64,000 nucleotides of DNA from Dehalococcoidales bacterium (GCA_041656115.1 JBBAED010000001.1:186001-250000); one strand, 5' to 3'. Shown: positions 50,555 through 60,451, counted from the stretch's first letter. Made by a program: numbers and translations. Notes: generated by a model not told the origin, from the letters alone.

Positions 50555-53023
50555 CTAGCTTTGTTCCCCGATGCTTTTTTGCGCCCATACCTTGGCGATC
50601 TCTTTGGCGAGCGGTTTGTTTTCCGCTTTCTCAAATTCGGGGTCTTTTTCAAAAAGGGCAAGCGCTTCGCGCCGAACCGTTTCAAGCAGCCCTGTATCCG
50701 AAATCCGTGCCATTTTAAGGTCGGGGATGCCGCTTTGCCTTGTTCCGAAAAACTCGCCGGGGCCTCTCAGTTTGAGGTCTTCTTCCGCAAGTAAAAAACC
50801 GTCCTGGACTTTTTCGATTACTTCCAATCTGTTGCGGGCTATTTCGGAGGGGTTTTCCGCAAGTAACATGCAATAGCTTTGTTCCGTACCGCGCCCGACC
50901 CTGCCCCTAAACTGGTGCAATTGCGAAAGCCCGAAACGGTCGGCGCTTTCGATTAACATTACCGTGGCATTGGGAACATCCACCCCCACTTCAATCACCG
51001 GTGTCGAAACCAGTACGTCCAGTTCCCCGTAGCGGAAACGCGTCATTACATCGTCTTTATCGGCAGATGACATCCTTCCGTGTAAAAGCCCAAGCCCAAG
51101 TGACGGAAAAACCTCGGAGGATAAATATTCGAATTCGGCGATGGCGGCGCGGGCTTGGACCGCTTCAGACTCATCAATTAAAGGGCAGATTATAAAGGCT
51201 TGCCTCCCTTCGGCAACCTGTTTACGTATAAAATTGTAGGCTTTATTTCTTTCATCGGGGGCAAGCCATTTCGTTTTAATTGTTTGTCTGCCGGGCGGCA
51301 GCTCATCAATAACCGAAAGATCAAGGTCTCCGTACAAAGTTAACGCCAAGGTGCGCGGGATGGGGGTTGCGGTCATTACCAACAAATGCGGGTTATAACC
51401 CTTTTGTCGCAGTGCGGAACGTTGTTCCACACCGAAACGGTGCTGTTCATCAATAATTGCAAGCCCCAAAGAATTAAACTCAACGTTTTTTTGAATAAGG
51501 GCATGGGTTCCGATAACAATATCGACATCCCCTGCGGCAATCGCATTTTGAATTTCCGATTTCTTTTTACCCTTTGTATCGCCGATTAAAAGGGCAACGG
51601 AAACGGGCTCGCCGTCAATACTGTTATAGGTATGAATATAATCTTCTTGGGATAATGCCTCACCGCCCATCGCCAGGAGTTTACAAACGCTTGAAAAGTG
51701 CTGTTCGGCCAGTATTTCGGTGGGGGCCATTAGGGCTCCCTGAAAATTATTGTTAACGGCGGTAATAAGCCCCGCAAGAGCGACAATCGTTTTTCCGCTG
51801 CCGACTTCACCCTGCAGTAACCGCGACATCGGAATCGGTTTTTGCAGGTCATCGTAGATCTCGGAAATCACCCTTTTTTGGGCGCCGGTAAGTTCAAACG
51901 GCAAGGGTTGCATCCATTTATCGGTTACCGCTTTATCTATTTTGAACGGGTTGGCGGGTTGGTCGGCCTGCCAACGCCGTTTTCTGTTTAAAACACCCAG
52001 TTGCAATAAAAATAACTCATCGAACGCCAGCCTGGTGCGGGCTTTATCTTTTAGTTCTTGGCTGTCGGGGAAATGCGCCTGATAAATGGCTTGCGGCAAG
52101 TCTGTTAAACCGCAGCGCTCTCTTATCTTTAGCGGCAAAAAATCTTCCGTTTCGGGCGCCCAGCGGTCAATAACTTCTTTCATCATCTTTCTGACGGCGC
52201 GCGGGTAAAGCCCTTTGGTTAGGGGATAGATTGGAACCAATCTGCCGGTATGGACAAGCTCTTTATCTTCCAAAACTTCCCACTCGGGGGATTCAAACAC
52301 CGGCTGATCCCTGAAAATGCTTAACCGTCCGCTTAACACCACTTGTTGATTAACGGATAATTGCTTGGCAATATAGGGGTTATTAAACCATACTACCCTG
52401 ACGTTTCCCGTTTCATCACCGACAATGGCCTCGGTACTGCGGCGGTTGCCAAGCCTGACTTCGCGCGTTTGCCAAACGTTGGCAATAATCGTTTCCTCAA
52501 CCCCCTCGCTAAGCTCCGCAATTGTTTTGCGCTGGCTGTAATCGAGGTGGCGGTTGGGGAAATAATACAGTAAATCCCTTACGGTTGAGGCTCCGAGTTT
52601 ATTAAACTTAACGGCAACGGCGGCGCTGACCCCTTTTATTGATGTTATTGATGCGTCCAAGCTCAGCCCTTGGCTTGTTTTAAGCGGGGATTTGCGCGCG
52701 GCTGTTTTGGTAACCGCTGCGGTTTTAGCGGGTGCTTTAACCGGTTTTGGCGGCTTTTCCGCCAAAGACGCCTCAATGTTATCGATAGCGCCTATTATTG
52801 CTTCAATTTTGGCTTGGCGCTGGCTGATATCAAGCTCTGCATAACCGGTTTTATCCAGTTGCAATGCTTTGAATTGCTTTAAAATAATTGCGTTATTGAT
52901 TGTTCCTTCGGTTTTGGTTGCCCAGTTTGCCAAAAATTTATCCAACCCGCCGAAAACAGCGGTGTTGTTGAATTTTTTTTGGCGCTCAAGCTCCAGAACC
53001 TTACGTAACGGCAATGAATCCAT
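50555..53023 (-). CDS. recG: ATP-dependent DNA helicase RecG
   Basis: Remodels stalled forks and Holliday junctions. 822 residues, about 130 longer than E. coli RecG because of an N-terminal extension (about 1-130) of helical and Ala/Lys/Pro-rich sequence. Then the wedge (OB) domain with VRDLLYYFPNRHLDYSQ and the helicase motifs LLQGEVGSGKTIVALAGL, DEQHRFGV, MTATPIPRTLALTLYGDLD and QFRGRVGRG. The degV-fakA genes lie upstream on the same strand. Confidence 0.96.
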   Translation of the reverse strand: MDSLPLRKVLELERQKKFNNTAVFGGLDKFLANWATKTEGTINNAIILKQFKALQLDKTGYAELDISQRQAKIEAIIGAIDNIEASLAEKPPKPVKAPAKTAAVTKTAARKSPLKTSQGLSLDASITSIKGVSAAVAVKFNKLGASTVRDLLYYFPNRHLDYSQRKTIAELSEGVEETIIANVWQTREVRLGNRRSTEAIVGDETGNVRVVWFNNPYIAKQLSVNQQVVLSGRLSIFRDQPVFESPEWEVLEDKELVHTGRLVPIYPLTKGLYPRAVRKMMKEVIDRWAPETEDFLPLKIRERCGLTDLPQAIYQAHFPDSQELKDKARTRLAFDELFLLQLGVLNRKRRWQADQPANPFKIDKAVTDKWMQPLPFELTGAQKRVISEIYDDLQKPIPMSRLLQGEVGSGKTIVALAGLITAVNNNFQGALMAPTEILAEQHFSSVCKLLAMGGEALSQEDYIHTYNSIDGEPVSVALLIGDTKGKKKSEIQNAIAAGDVDIVIGTHALIQKNVEFNSLGLAIIDEQHRFGVEQRSALRQKGYNPHLLVMTATPIPRTLALTLYGDLDLSVIDELPPGRQTIKTKWLAPDERNKAYNFIRKQVAEGRQAFIICPLIDESEAVQARAAIAEFEYLSSEVFPSLGLGLLHGRMSSADKDDVMTRFRYGELDVLVSTPVIEVGVDVPNATVMLIESADRFGLSQLHQFRGRVGRGTEQSYCMLLAENPSEIARNRLEVIEKVQDGFLLAEEDLKLRGPGEFFGTRQSGIPDLKMARISDTGLLETVRREALALFEKDPEFEKAENKPLAKEIAKVWAQKSIGEQS

Positions 53024-53062
53024 TAAAAAGGCTCCCGTATTTGTTGCAGTAATTTCTTTAAG

Positions 53063-54001
53063 CTATAAGGTCGCAAGTTTTATTTTTGGCAGGTGTATTG
53101 AAGGAAAAGAGGGCAGGGATATTCCTTTTTTCTTTTCGACATCCTCTTTGTGAGAAAGTCCTTCAATTTTTTCCCTAAGGGCCAATATTAGCGTGCCTGG
53201 ACCGCCGTGAACACCCAGCGCCGGCCCCAGCCGGGATAAATAGGCGGTGCCTTTACCAAGCACGGCTTCGATACGCTCTTTAAGCATTTGCGCATCTTCG
53301 GGGGTTGTGCTGTGTACAACGGCAACATCTTGAATATGAGAAAAATCCTTGATATGTTCAAAGAGTTTATCAATCCCTTTACTGCGGCTGCGTGTCAGAC
53401 CGGTCGGTTGTATTTCTCCGTCCAACATTGTTAACATCGGTTTTACCTGTAATAACCCTCCCAAGAGGGCTTTGGCTTTACCGATGCGTCCGCCGGTAAA
53501 AAGGTATTTTAAGGTATCAAACATGCCCCATAAATGGGTGCGATGTATTGAGCTTTTAATTTCTTCCAGTATTGCCGTTATATCCTCGCCGGCTTTTGCC
53601 ATCCGGGCGGCGGCAAGCGTCATTAATCCCAACCCCATAGTGGTGGACATGGTATCGATAACTTCAATGCGTCCGCTGCTTCCAACCATATCTTTAGCCT
53701 GCACCGCCGAGTTATAGATTCCGCTTAATTTACCGGTAACCATCAGAGAAACAATTTCATCGGTTTCTTTTAGCAGTTTTTTATAGACATCGGCAAAATC
53801 GGAGGGAGGCGGTTGAGAGGTTTTAATTACGATATTATCGGTTACCATTTTTTGATAAATTTCGTCTTGGCTGATATCTATTCCGTCACGATAAGTCTTG
53901 CCCTCAATCTGGACATAAGCGGGAACGACGGTAATTTCAAGTTCATCTATTAATTCCTGCGGGATATCCGATGTGCTGTCCGTAACTATTTTGACTGCCA
54001 T
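53063..54001 (-). CDS. DegV-family fatty-acid-binding protein (FakB-like)
   Basis: 312 residues of the DegV family: VKIVTDSTSDIPQELIDEL, SQPPPSDFADVYKKLL, TGKLSGIYNSAVQA and YLFTGGRIGKAKALLGGLLQVKP. In the known system FakB presents a fatty acid to the kinase FakA. The C-terminus carries about 35 extra basic and hydrophobic residues after GGPGTLILALREKI. It lies 12 bp after the second degV and downstream of the fakA-like gene. Confidence 0.88.
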   Translation of the reverse strand: MAVKIVTDSTSDIPQELIDELEITVVPAYVQIEGKTYRDGIDISQDEIYQKMVTDNIVIKTSQPPPSDFADVYKKLLKETDEIVSLMVTGKLSGIYNSAVQAKDMVGSSGRIEVIDTMSTTMGLGLMTLAAARMAKAGEDITAILEEIKSSIHRTHLWGMFDTLKYLFTGGRIGKAKALLGGLLQVKPMLTMLDGEIQPTGLTRSRSKGIDKLFEHIKDFSHIQDVAVVHSTTPEDAQMLKERIEAVLGKGTAYLSRLGPALGVHGGPGTLILALREKIEGLSHKEDVEKKKGISLPSFPSIHLPKIKLATL

Positions 54002-54013
54002 TTATTCTCCTTT

Positions 54014-54856
54014 TTAAGAAGGCTTACTCATTATGGATACTGCAACCCCTCCGGGGCCGGAGTATGTGCCGACTACCGGGCATACAATCGATTTATAAAT
54101 ATCTTCCCGCGGTACAATGTCGCTGATACGTTCAATCAAATATTCGGCATCTTCGGGTGTGGTACAGTATTCCACGCCGACGCTTTCGATATTATCGGTT
54201 GTTGCGACTGCGTTATAAAGATAATCAAGACCGGCGGCTTTGGATCGGACCCTTGTAAGCGGCCCCATTTCTCCGTCTCTAATCGTAAGAATTGGTTTTA
54301 CCGAAAGCAGTGAGCCGACAAAGCCCTGCGCTTTTCCGACGCGCCCGCCCTTTACAAGATACTTAAGTGAATCAAAATAAGCGACCAGTTGTGTGTTATC
54401 TAATCTTACTTTGGTTGCGGCAATTATTTCATCGATTCCCGCACCGGCATTTGCCATTTTGGCCGCCGCAATAACTGCAAGCCCGAAGCTCATAATTATT
54501 TTTTGCGAATCCAAGACCTCAATGCGGCAAGTATCGCTAACTGTACTTTTGGCGTTTAACGCCGATTGATAAGTGCCGCTGAGTTTGCTTGATAAGGTAA
54601 TTACCAGTATTTCATCGCTTTCGTTTGCCAGCTCGTTATAGACATTGGTAAACGAAAACGGGGAAGGTTGGGTGGTGGTGGGAATAACGTCTTCCCGGAC
54701 CATCCTTTCATAAAAATCTTCCGAAGAAATCTCTATCCTGTCAAGAAACGACTCATGACCGAACGATACGGTCAACGGAATCAGCGTTATACCAAGTTCA
54801 TTTGCTAAGTCGTCGGGTATGTCGGACAGAGTATCTGTGACAATTTTAACTGTCAT
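54014..54856 (-). CDS. DegV-family fatty-acid-binding protein (second FakB-like)
   Basis: 280 residues, the usual DegV length: VKIVTDTLSDIPDDLANEL, TTQPSPFSFTNVYNELA, SSKLSGTYQSALNA, YLVKGGRVGKAQGFVGSLLSVKP and the C-terminal GTYSGPGGVAVSIM. Two paralogues next to one kinase suggest different fatty-acid preferences (saturated versus unsaturated), as in Staphylococcus; that is inference. It lies 26 bp after the fakA-like gene. Confidence 0.88.
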   Translation of the reverse strand: MTVKIVTDTLSDIPDDLANELGITLIPLTVSFGHESFLDRIEISSEDFYERMVREDVIPTTTQPSPFSFTNVYNELANESDEILVITLSSKLSGTYQSALNAKSTVSDTCRIEVLDSQKIIMSFGLAVIAAAKMANAGAGIDEIIAATKVRLDNTQLVAYFDSLKYLVKGGRVGKAQGFVGSLLSVKPILTIRDGEMGPLTRVRSKAAGLDYLYNAVATTDNIESVGVEYCTTPEDAEYLIERISDIVPREDIYKSIVCPVVGTYSGPGGVAVSIMSKPS

Positions 54857-54882
54857 TTTACTATACCCCCTGACTAATTAAT

Positions 54883-56529
54883 TTATTCTACCGACACAAT
54901 ATAAAAATAGTGCGGTTGTCCTCCGTAAACCACTTCAACCTGCAGTTGAGGGTACTTCTCGCGTATTTCATTGCCGCATGCTTCGGCTTCGTCTTCTTCG
55001 GTGTCTTGACCGTAGTAAACGGTGATTATTTCGGTTTTATCCTCAATCGTTTTCTCTAAAACCTCAAACAAAACATCTTTGGCACTATCCAGTGCCGAGA
55101 TAATGACCCCGTTAAGAAGCCCGATTGCTTGTTTCTTTTTGATATCAAGGTTTCCGATTTTACACGAACGCACGGAACGTGTAACCTCGATTGACGAAAC
55201 GGCATTGATTGTTTCTGTCATAATCTCGCAGTTGGTTTCCAGTTCCGCTTCGTAATCAAAGGCAAGCAGTGCGGCAACCCCCTGAGGGACATTGACCGTT
55301 GGCACAACACAGATTTTTTTCTCCGTTAGGGCTTGGACTTGCTGTGCGGCCAGCACAATGTTTTTGTTGTTGGGAAGGATAATCACGTTATCCGAAGGTG
55401 CGCGTTCCACTCCCATCAGAATATCCTTGGTGCTGGGGTTCATTGTTTGCCCGCCGGCAACAATGGCGGAAACGCCGAGGCTGGAAAACACCTCTGCCAG
55501 ACCGTCTCCGGCAGCAACGGAAACAATCGATACCTTGGTCGGCGTCGATTGTGTTTTTTGTTTTGCCAAGTAATCTTGATGCTGTTCGTCCATATTGCGG
55601 GCGCTGACGCTGTGAATGGTGCCCATTGAAGTTGCGTAACTGATTACTTCGCCGGGGTCAAGCGTATGAATATGGACTCTAACGGTATTCTCATCTCCGA
55701 CAACAATCAGTGATTGCCCTTTTTTGAGCAAATATTTTTTCATTTTTTCGGGGTCCAGCCCGCTTCCCTTGAGCAGGAACTCTGTACAGTAACCGAAGGG
55801 AACTTCATCTTCGTGACCCGCTTTGGCATCGGCCGTAACGGTTACGGGTGTTGAAGAAATACTGCTGGCGATGATTTGCGGTTTTCGGAATTGCATTAAC
55901 TCCGATTCGCCCCGCAGGTAGCGTAATGCCCCGTCCAGTATTGTATAAAGGCCTTGCCCGCCCGAATCGACAACTCCGGCTTCTCTTAATGCCGGTAAAA
56001 GTTTGGGTGTGTTGGCAACCGATTCACTGGCGGCGGATACCGTGGATTCCAAAACGGAAAGGAGATCTCCTTTGCCGTTAGCGGCGGTTTTTAAGGCTTC
56101 CTGTGCGGCATCTTTTAATACCGTTAGGATTGTGCCTTCAACCGGGTTGCTGACGCCTTTATAGGCAACAACCGAGGATCTTTCCAATGCGGCGGCAAAA
56201 TCCTTACCGTCCATCGTTTCTTTATCCGCTAACCCCTGAGCCAATCCGGCCCAGAATTGCGAAAGGATAACCCCGCTGTTACCGCGGGCCCCCATTAGGG
56301 CGCCGGTAGCCATTGAGTGCGAAACGGAAGAAACATCCTTGTTGGCATTTTGAAATCCGTGGTCAATCGTCGATTTCATTGTAAGTAACATATTGGTACC
56401 GGTATCTCCGTCCGGTACGGGGAAAACGTTAAGCGCATCAACTTCGGGGGCGCTTTTTTCAAGCCAATCAGTAGCGGCGGCGAACATTTCGAGGAACTTT
56501 TGTCCTCCGATAACATCCGTTTGATTCAT
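54883..56529 (-). CDS. fakA: Fatty acid kinase FakA-like protein (DAK2/DhaL domain)
   Basis: 548 residues. N-terminal DhaL-type kinase domain with the metal/ATP motif VFPVPDGDTGTNMLLTM near residue 45 and GARGNSGVILSQFW near 93; a middle domain and a C-terminal DegV-like/EDD domain from about 310 (ILPNNKNIVLAAQQVQALTEKKICVVPT). This is the FakA (YloV) layout, which phosphorylates FakB-bound fatty acids for use by PlsX/PlsY. The two degV genes follow directly. The PlsY-like protein elsewhere in the window may or may not be linked. Confidence 0.92.
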   Translation of the reverse strand: MNQTDVIGGQKFLEMFAAATDWLEKSAPEVDALNVFPVPDGDTGTNMLLTMKSTIDHGFQNANKDVSSVSHSMATGALMGARGNSGVILSQFWAGLAQGLADKETMDGKDFAAALERSSVVAYKGVSNPVEGTILTVLKDAAQEALKTAANGKGDLLSVLESTVSAASESVANTPKLLPALREAGVVDSGGQGLYTILDGALRYLRGESELMQFRKPQIIASSISSTPVTVTADAKAGHEDEVPFGYCTEFLLKGSGLDPEKMKKYLLKKGQSLIVVGDENTVRVHIHTLDPGEVISYATSMGTIHSVSARNMDEQHQDYLAKQKTQSTPTKVSIVSVAAGDGLAEVFSSLGVSAIVAGGQTMNPSTKDILMGVERAPSDNVIILPNNKNIVLAAQQVQALTEKKICVVPTVNVPQGVAALLAFDYEAELETNCEIMTETINAVSSIEVTRSVRSCKIGNLDIKKKQAIGLLNGVIISALDSAKDVLFEVLEKTIEDKTEIITVYYGQDTEEDEAEACGNEIREKYPQLQVEVVYGGQPHYFYIVSVE

Positions 56530-56574
56530 TTTTTATACCACCATCCTTGTAAGGTGTTGTTCGGAATAATAATC

Positions 56575-56603
56575 TTGTAAGGTTTTGTAATTTATGCTAA
56601 CAT
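56575..56603 (+). promoter_or_regulatory. Candidate rpmB promoter
   Basis: TTGTAA (56575-56580), 17-bp spacer, TAACAT (56598-56603) preceded by TGC (extended -10). It lies about 57 bp before the rpmB ATG. Confidence 0.5.
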
Positions 56604-56659
56604 AGCAGAACGAATTGTACAATAATTTCTTATAGACAGTCAAAGGAGTGAACCTATCA

Positions 56660-56851
56660 ATGAAGTGCGATCTATGTGATAAATCGAAGATGTTCGGCAA
56701 TAACGTCAGCCATTCCAAGAGACATACCAGAAAAGAATCTATGCCGAATGTTCATAGAGTTAGAGCCGAAGTAGACGGCAAAGCGATGCGTGTTAATATC
56801 TGCACCAGATGCATGCGCACGCAGAACAAGCTCATGCGCGAAGCTGAATAG
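56660..56851 (+). CDS. rpmB: 50S ribosomal protein L28 (zinc-binding form)
   Basis: 63 residues: MKCDLCDKSKMFGNNVSHSKRHTRK followed by PNVHRVRAEVDGKAMRVNICTRCMRT. The two CxxC pairs form a zinc site. ATG 56660 is chosen with AAAGGAG 11 bases upstream; a GTG at 56648 lies inside that site. It is next to and divergent from fakA. Confidence 0.96.
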   Translation: MKCDLCDKSKMFGNNVSHSKRHTRKESMPNVHRVRAEVDGKAMRVNICTRCMRTQNKLMREAE

Positions 56852-56876
56852 TTTTCGGCGTTTATCGGTTAATTGG

Positions 56877-56913
56877 TAGCCTGCAATCGTTATTGGTTGC
56901 AGGCTATTTGTTT
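56877..56913 (+). terminator. Terminator of rpmB, overlapping the 3' end of argH
   Basis: Perfect 10-bp stem TAGCCTGCAA/TTGCAGGCTA (56877-56886, 56897-56906) followed by TTTGTTT. Its right half codes for the last residues of argH on the other strand. Confidence 0.75.
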
Positions 56914-58263
56914 GGCTGTTTTTAAGGCTGCCTCCACCTGTTTGGGTGAAGTTCCCCCGGTTACGTTGCGCGCTGCAACCGAAGATTCAATGGTGATATC
57001 TTTTACATCATCTTCAAAAAGCGGTGAAAATTGTTTATATTCGCTAACTGTCAGGTCGCTTAGCGTTTTGTTGTTTTTGGTTGCGTAGCTTACCAGTTTA
57101 GCGATTATCCCGTGAGCATTACGGAAAGCCTCGCCCTTTAACACCAAATAATCGGCAAGGTCCGTTGCTAAGATAAACCCGCGGTCGGAAGCCTTGCGCA
57201 TAGTTTCCGGTTTAAATTTTAATGTATCCAGCATTCCGCTAAAAACCTTTAAACTTAACACCAGCGTATCCACGGTATCGAATACCTTTTCTTTATCTTC
57301 TTGCAAATCGCGGTTATATGTGAGCGGCAAGCCTTTCATGGTGGCTAAAAGCGCGGTCAAGTTTCCGTAAACGCGTCCGGTTTTACCTCTGCCGAGTTCG
57401 GCAACATCGGGGTTTTTCTTTTGCGGCATTAGGCTCGAACCGGTAGCGTAAGCATCATCAAGTTCAATAAATTTAAACTCTTCCGATGACCACAACACAA
57501 TTTCTTCGGCAATTCGCGAAATATGCATCATGGAAATTGCGGCGGCTGCCATATACTCAAGCGCAAAGTCACGATCCGAAACGGCATCCATGCTGTTTGG
57601 GCTGACTCGGCTAAATCCGAGTTCTTTGGCCAAAAATTCGCGGTCGGTATTAAAAGTAACTCCGGCCAGTGAACCGCTGCCGAGCGGTAAAACATCGGCG
57701 CGTTTGAAACAATCTTTAAAACGGCCGTAATCACGTTCAAACATCTCAAAATAGGCCAGTAAATGATGCGCCAAAAGAACCGGCTGAGCCAGTTGCAGGT
57801 GAGTATAGCCCGGCATAATAACATCGATATTCGCCTCGGCTGTTTTAATCAGGGTTTGCTGGATTAACCTTATTCCGCTTAGGGTTTCGCTGATTGCTTC
57901 TTTGATATAAAGTTTGAAATCCAACGCTACCTGATCGTTACGCGAGCGTCCGGTATGCAGTTTGCCGGCAACATCGCCGATAATCTCAAAAAGGCGTGCC
58001 TCAACGGCCATATGAATATCTTCCAACTCCGGCTTAAAATCGAACTTACCGTCCTCAATTTCTGCGGCAACTGCTTTAAGCCCACGTTCAATCTCGTCCG
58101 CTTCGTTTTTGGTAATAATATTTTGTTTGGCAAGCATACGCGCATGGGCGATACTGCCCTTAATGTCATAAATGTATAAACGCCGGTCGTACGACAATGA
58201 AGAAGTATATTGCACTACAAGTTCATCGGCCGTTTTATCGAAACGGCTTCTTATATGGCTCAT
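56890..58263 (-). CDS. argH: Argininosuccinate lyase
   Basis: Final step of arginine synthesis, releasing fumarate. 457 residues with SRFDKTADELVVQYTSSLSYD at the N-terminus, HTGRSRNDQVALDFKLYI, YTHLQLAQPVLLAHHLLAY and the signature GSSLMPQKKNPDVAEL. It is the last gene of the arg cluster, 57 bp after argG. Confidence 0.96.
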   Translation of the reverse strand: MSHIRSRFDKTADELVVQYTSSLSYDRRLYIYDIKGSIAHARMLAKQNIITKNEADEIERGLKAVAAEIEDGKFDFKPELEDIHMAVEARLFEIIGDVAGKLHTGRSRNDQVALDFKLYIKEAISETLSGIRLIQQTLIKTAEANIDVIMPGYTHLQLAQPVLLAHHLLAYFEMFERDYGRFKDCFKRADVLPLGSGSLAGVTFNTDREFLAKELGFSRVSPNSMDAVSDRDFALEYMAAAAISMMHISRIAEEIVLWSSEEFKFIELDDAYATGSSLMPQKKNPDVAELGRGKTGRVYGNLTALLATMKGLPLTYNRDLQEDKEKVFDTVDTLVLSLKVFSGMLDTLKFKPETMRKASDRGFILATDLADYLVLKGEAFRNAHGIIAKLVSYATKNNKTLSDLTVSEYKQFSPLFEDDVKDITIESSVAARNVTGGTSPKQVEAALKTAKQIACNQ

Positions 58264-58320
58264 TTAAATGCCTCGCTTATTGTTATAATTCCGTTTAGTT
58301 CGGCTAACGGTTCTTGGCCG

Positions 58321-59517
58321 CTAGCCTTCCTTTTGGATTTGTTCCTGTATTTTTGCCGATAATCCCCACAGCTTAATAAAGCCGATTGCCGAGGATTGGT
58401 CAAACTCATCGCCCTCATCATAGGTTGCCAGCTTATGGCTGTATAACGAGTACGGCGATTTGCGTCCGACAACGGTGCAATTGCCCTTATGCAGTTTGAG
58501 CCGAACGTCGCCGGTAACAAACCGTTGGGTGCTATCGATATAAGCGGAAAGATTTTCACGATGTCCGCTAAACCATAACCCTTCGTAAACAAGGTTGGCA
58601 AACTCGTTTGAAACTATCTGTTTGAAGCGGTACTGCGCCTTGGATAATGTCAGTGTCTCAAGCGATTTATGGGCGGCAATCAAGATATTGGCAGCAGGGG
58701 CCTCATAGGTTTCTCGGGATTTAATCCCGACCAGCCTGTTTTCCAGCATATCGATTCGCCCGATTCCGTGCTTTCCGCCGAGTTCGTTTAAGAACTTTAT
58801 TAATGAAATACCGTCCATTTTGTTATTGTTAATCGATACCGGCAGGCCTTTTTCAAAGCTTATTACAATATATTCGGCTTCGTCGGGGGTTTCGCTGACA
58901 GCCTTAACCCAAGTATGCGCATCCTCCGGCGGCTCGTTCCAAGGGTCTTCCAAAACACCGCATTCGGTACTTTTACCCCATAAGTTTTCATCTATTGAAT
59001 AAGGGCTTTTTGAAGTTATCGGCAGGGGGATATTGTATTTTTGGGCATATTGAATCAGCTCTTCCCGTGTCATTCCCCATTCGCGTGCGGGGCCGACAAT
59101 CTTTAAATGGGGCGCCAGTGTATTAATCCCAACATCAAATCTGACCTGGTCGTTGCCTTTACCGGTACAACCGTGTGCGATGGCCTTAGCGCCTTCGTCA
59201 CGCGCAATATCCACCAAAATTTTGGCAATTAAAGGGCGTGCCAGTGCGGTCGCAAGCGGATAACATTCTTCATAAAGGGCGTTGGCCTTTAGGGCAGGGA
59301 AAACATAGTCGTTAACAAATTCGTCTTTGGCATCCACCACAAACGATTTAATTGCTCCCACGTCCAGCGCTTTCTTTTTGATAATCGTAAAATCCTTTTC
59401 GTTTCCGACATCAATCGTAACAGCAATAACTTCATATCCGTATTCTTCTTGCAGCCACTTAACTGCCACTGAAGTATCCAGCCCGCCGCTGTAAGCAAGT
59501 ACCACTTTTTCTGCCAT
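58321..59517 (-). CDS. argG: Argininosuccinate synthase
   Basis: ATP-dependent ligation of citrulline and aspartate. 398 residues. PP-loop VLAYSGGLDTSVAVKWL at the start, AHGCTGKGNDQVRFDVG, then SPYSIDENLWGKSTECGVLEDPW. Normal length; 40 bp after the secreted hydrolase gene. Confidence 0.97.
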   Translation of the reverse strand: MAEKVVLAYSGGLDTSVAVKWLQEEYGYEVIAVTIDVGNEKDFTIIKKKALDVGAIKSFVVDAKDEFVNDYVFPALKANALYEECYPLATALARPLIAKILVDIARDEGAKAIAHGCTGKGNDQVRFDVGINTLAPHLKIVGPAREWGMTREELIQYAQKYNIPLPITSKSPYSIDENLWGKSTECGVLEDPWNEPPEDAHTWVKAVSETPDEAEYIVISFEKGLPVSINNNKMDGISLIKFLNELGGKHGIGRIDMLENRLVGIKSRETYEAPAANILIAAHKSLETLTLSKAQYRFKQIVSNEFANLVYEGLWFSGHRENLSAYIDSTQRFVTGDVRLKLHKGNCTVVGRKSPYSLYSHKLATYDEGDEFDQSSAIGFIKLWGLSAKIQEQIQKEG

Positions 59518-59557
59518 AATAAGCCTTCCTCCGATAATCTATTGTAGATATTATATC

Positions 59558-60451
59558 TTAATTTGCTTTAAAATACTCGGTTAAAAAGTTCGCAATCTGC
59601 AGTTTTAACCCTTCGTATTGCCAGTTATAGTCGTGTCCCGGTGCGCCGATGTATAAAAGTATATCACCCTCGTATTCCGGGGCAATACCGACTGCAGCCT
59701 CAAGGTTTGCCCGTAAAATCGTTAAAAGGTCACCGTTACTGAAAGAGTCCGGAATTACTCCGTTAGTCCGCAGCTGCAAGACCCTTTCCAAGTCGCTGTT
59801 GTTATTCCAGACCGGCGGCCCCAGTTGGATACTGTAAACGCGTTTGTTTTCCGCTAAAAGCGGCATTGCTCCCGAACAAACTGTACAACCGTTACTGATT
59901 CCCAAAAGAACTATTTTAAGATCTGGGTTGTGATCGGTTAAAAAAGATGCCTTTGCTGCCAGTTCGTGCGCCCTTATAGGGTTGGCGCCGACCATCATCA
60001 TCAGCTCCCCGAGAGCCCCGTAAAAAGAATTATCGGTTCTGAAATAATCAATCCAAAGGGTGGTATTACCCAGCCCCGTCAGGATACCGTCAATTCCCGG
60101 CGCCAATTCCTTTTCGTTCGAATCAATAATAGCGGACCAGCCCCACCCCCCCGAATTAACGATAACCAAAACGTCGATATCTTTTACTTTTTCGTAAAGC
60201 GCCAATGCCTGATTTGCGAATTCGGAACATTTCTCCGCGCTGTTTTGAAACAGGGCTTCGGCTTTGTTTACGGCATCGTCAATTATATTTTGCGGGATAT
60301 TATTTAAATTTTCGGTTGTTATTATCTCGTTTTGTCCCATCTCGGCCGCTTTTGCCGGGACGGCGGTTGACGGGGTAAAAAGGACGATTGCCGCCGAAAC
60401 GGCTACGACTAAAATAACCGAGATTTGTATTTTTCGAATCTTAGAAAGCAT
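59558..60451 (-). CDS. Secreted alpha/beta-hydrolase-like protein, unknown function
   Basis: 297 residues. The N-terminus (KIRKIQISVILVVAVSAAIVLF, ending AVPAKAAE) is a Sec signal peptide with a likely cleavage after PAKA or AKAA. The mature protein has DIDVLVIVNSGGWGW, then the nucleophile elbow GISNGCTVCSG (GxSxG with Ser as candidate nucleophile) and a late GAPGHDYNWQYEGL with a candidate catalytic His; an Asp between them could complete the triad. No named family is recognised. It lies between argD and argG, same strand, with gaps of 38 and 40 bp, so it is probably co-transcribed with arginine genes although exported. Confidence 0.72.
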   Translation of the reverse strand: MLSKIRKIQISVILVVAVSAAIVLFTPSTAVPAKAAEMGQNEIITTENLNNIPQNIIDDAVNKAEALFQNSAEKCSEFANQALALYEKVKDIDVLVIVNSGGWGWSAIIDSNEKELAPGIDGILTGLGNTTLWIDYFRTDNSFYGALGELMMMVGANPIRAHELAAKASFLTDHNPDLKIVLLGISNGCTVCSGAMPLLAENKRVYSIQLGPPVWNNNSDLERVLQLRTNGVIPDSFSNGDLLTILRANLEAAVGIAPEYEGDILLYIGAPGHDYNWQYEGLKLQIANFLTEYFKAN

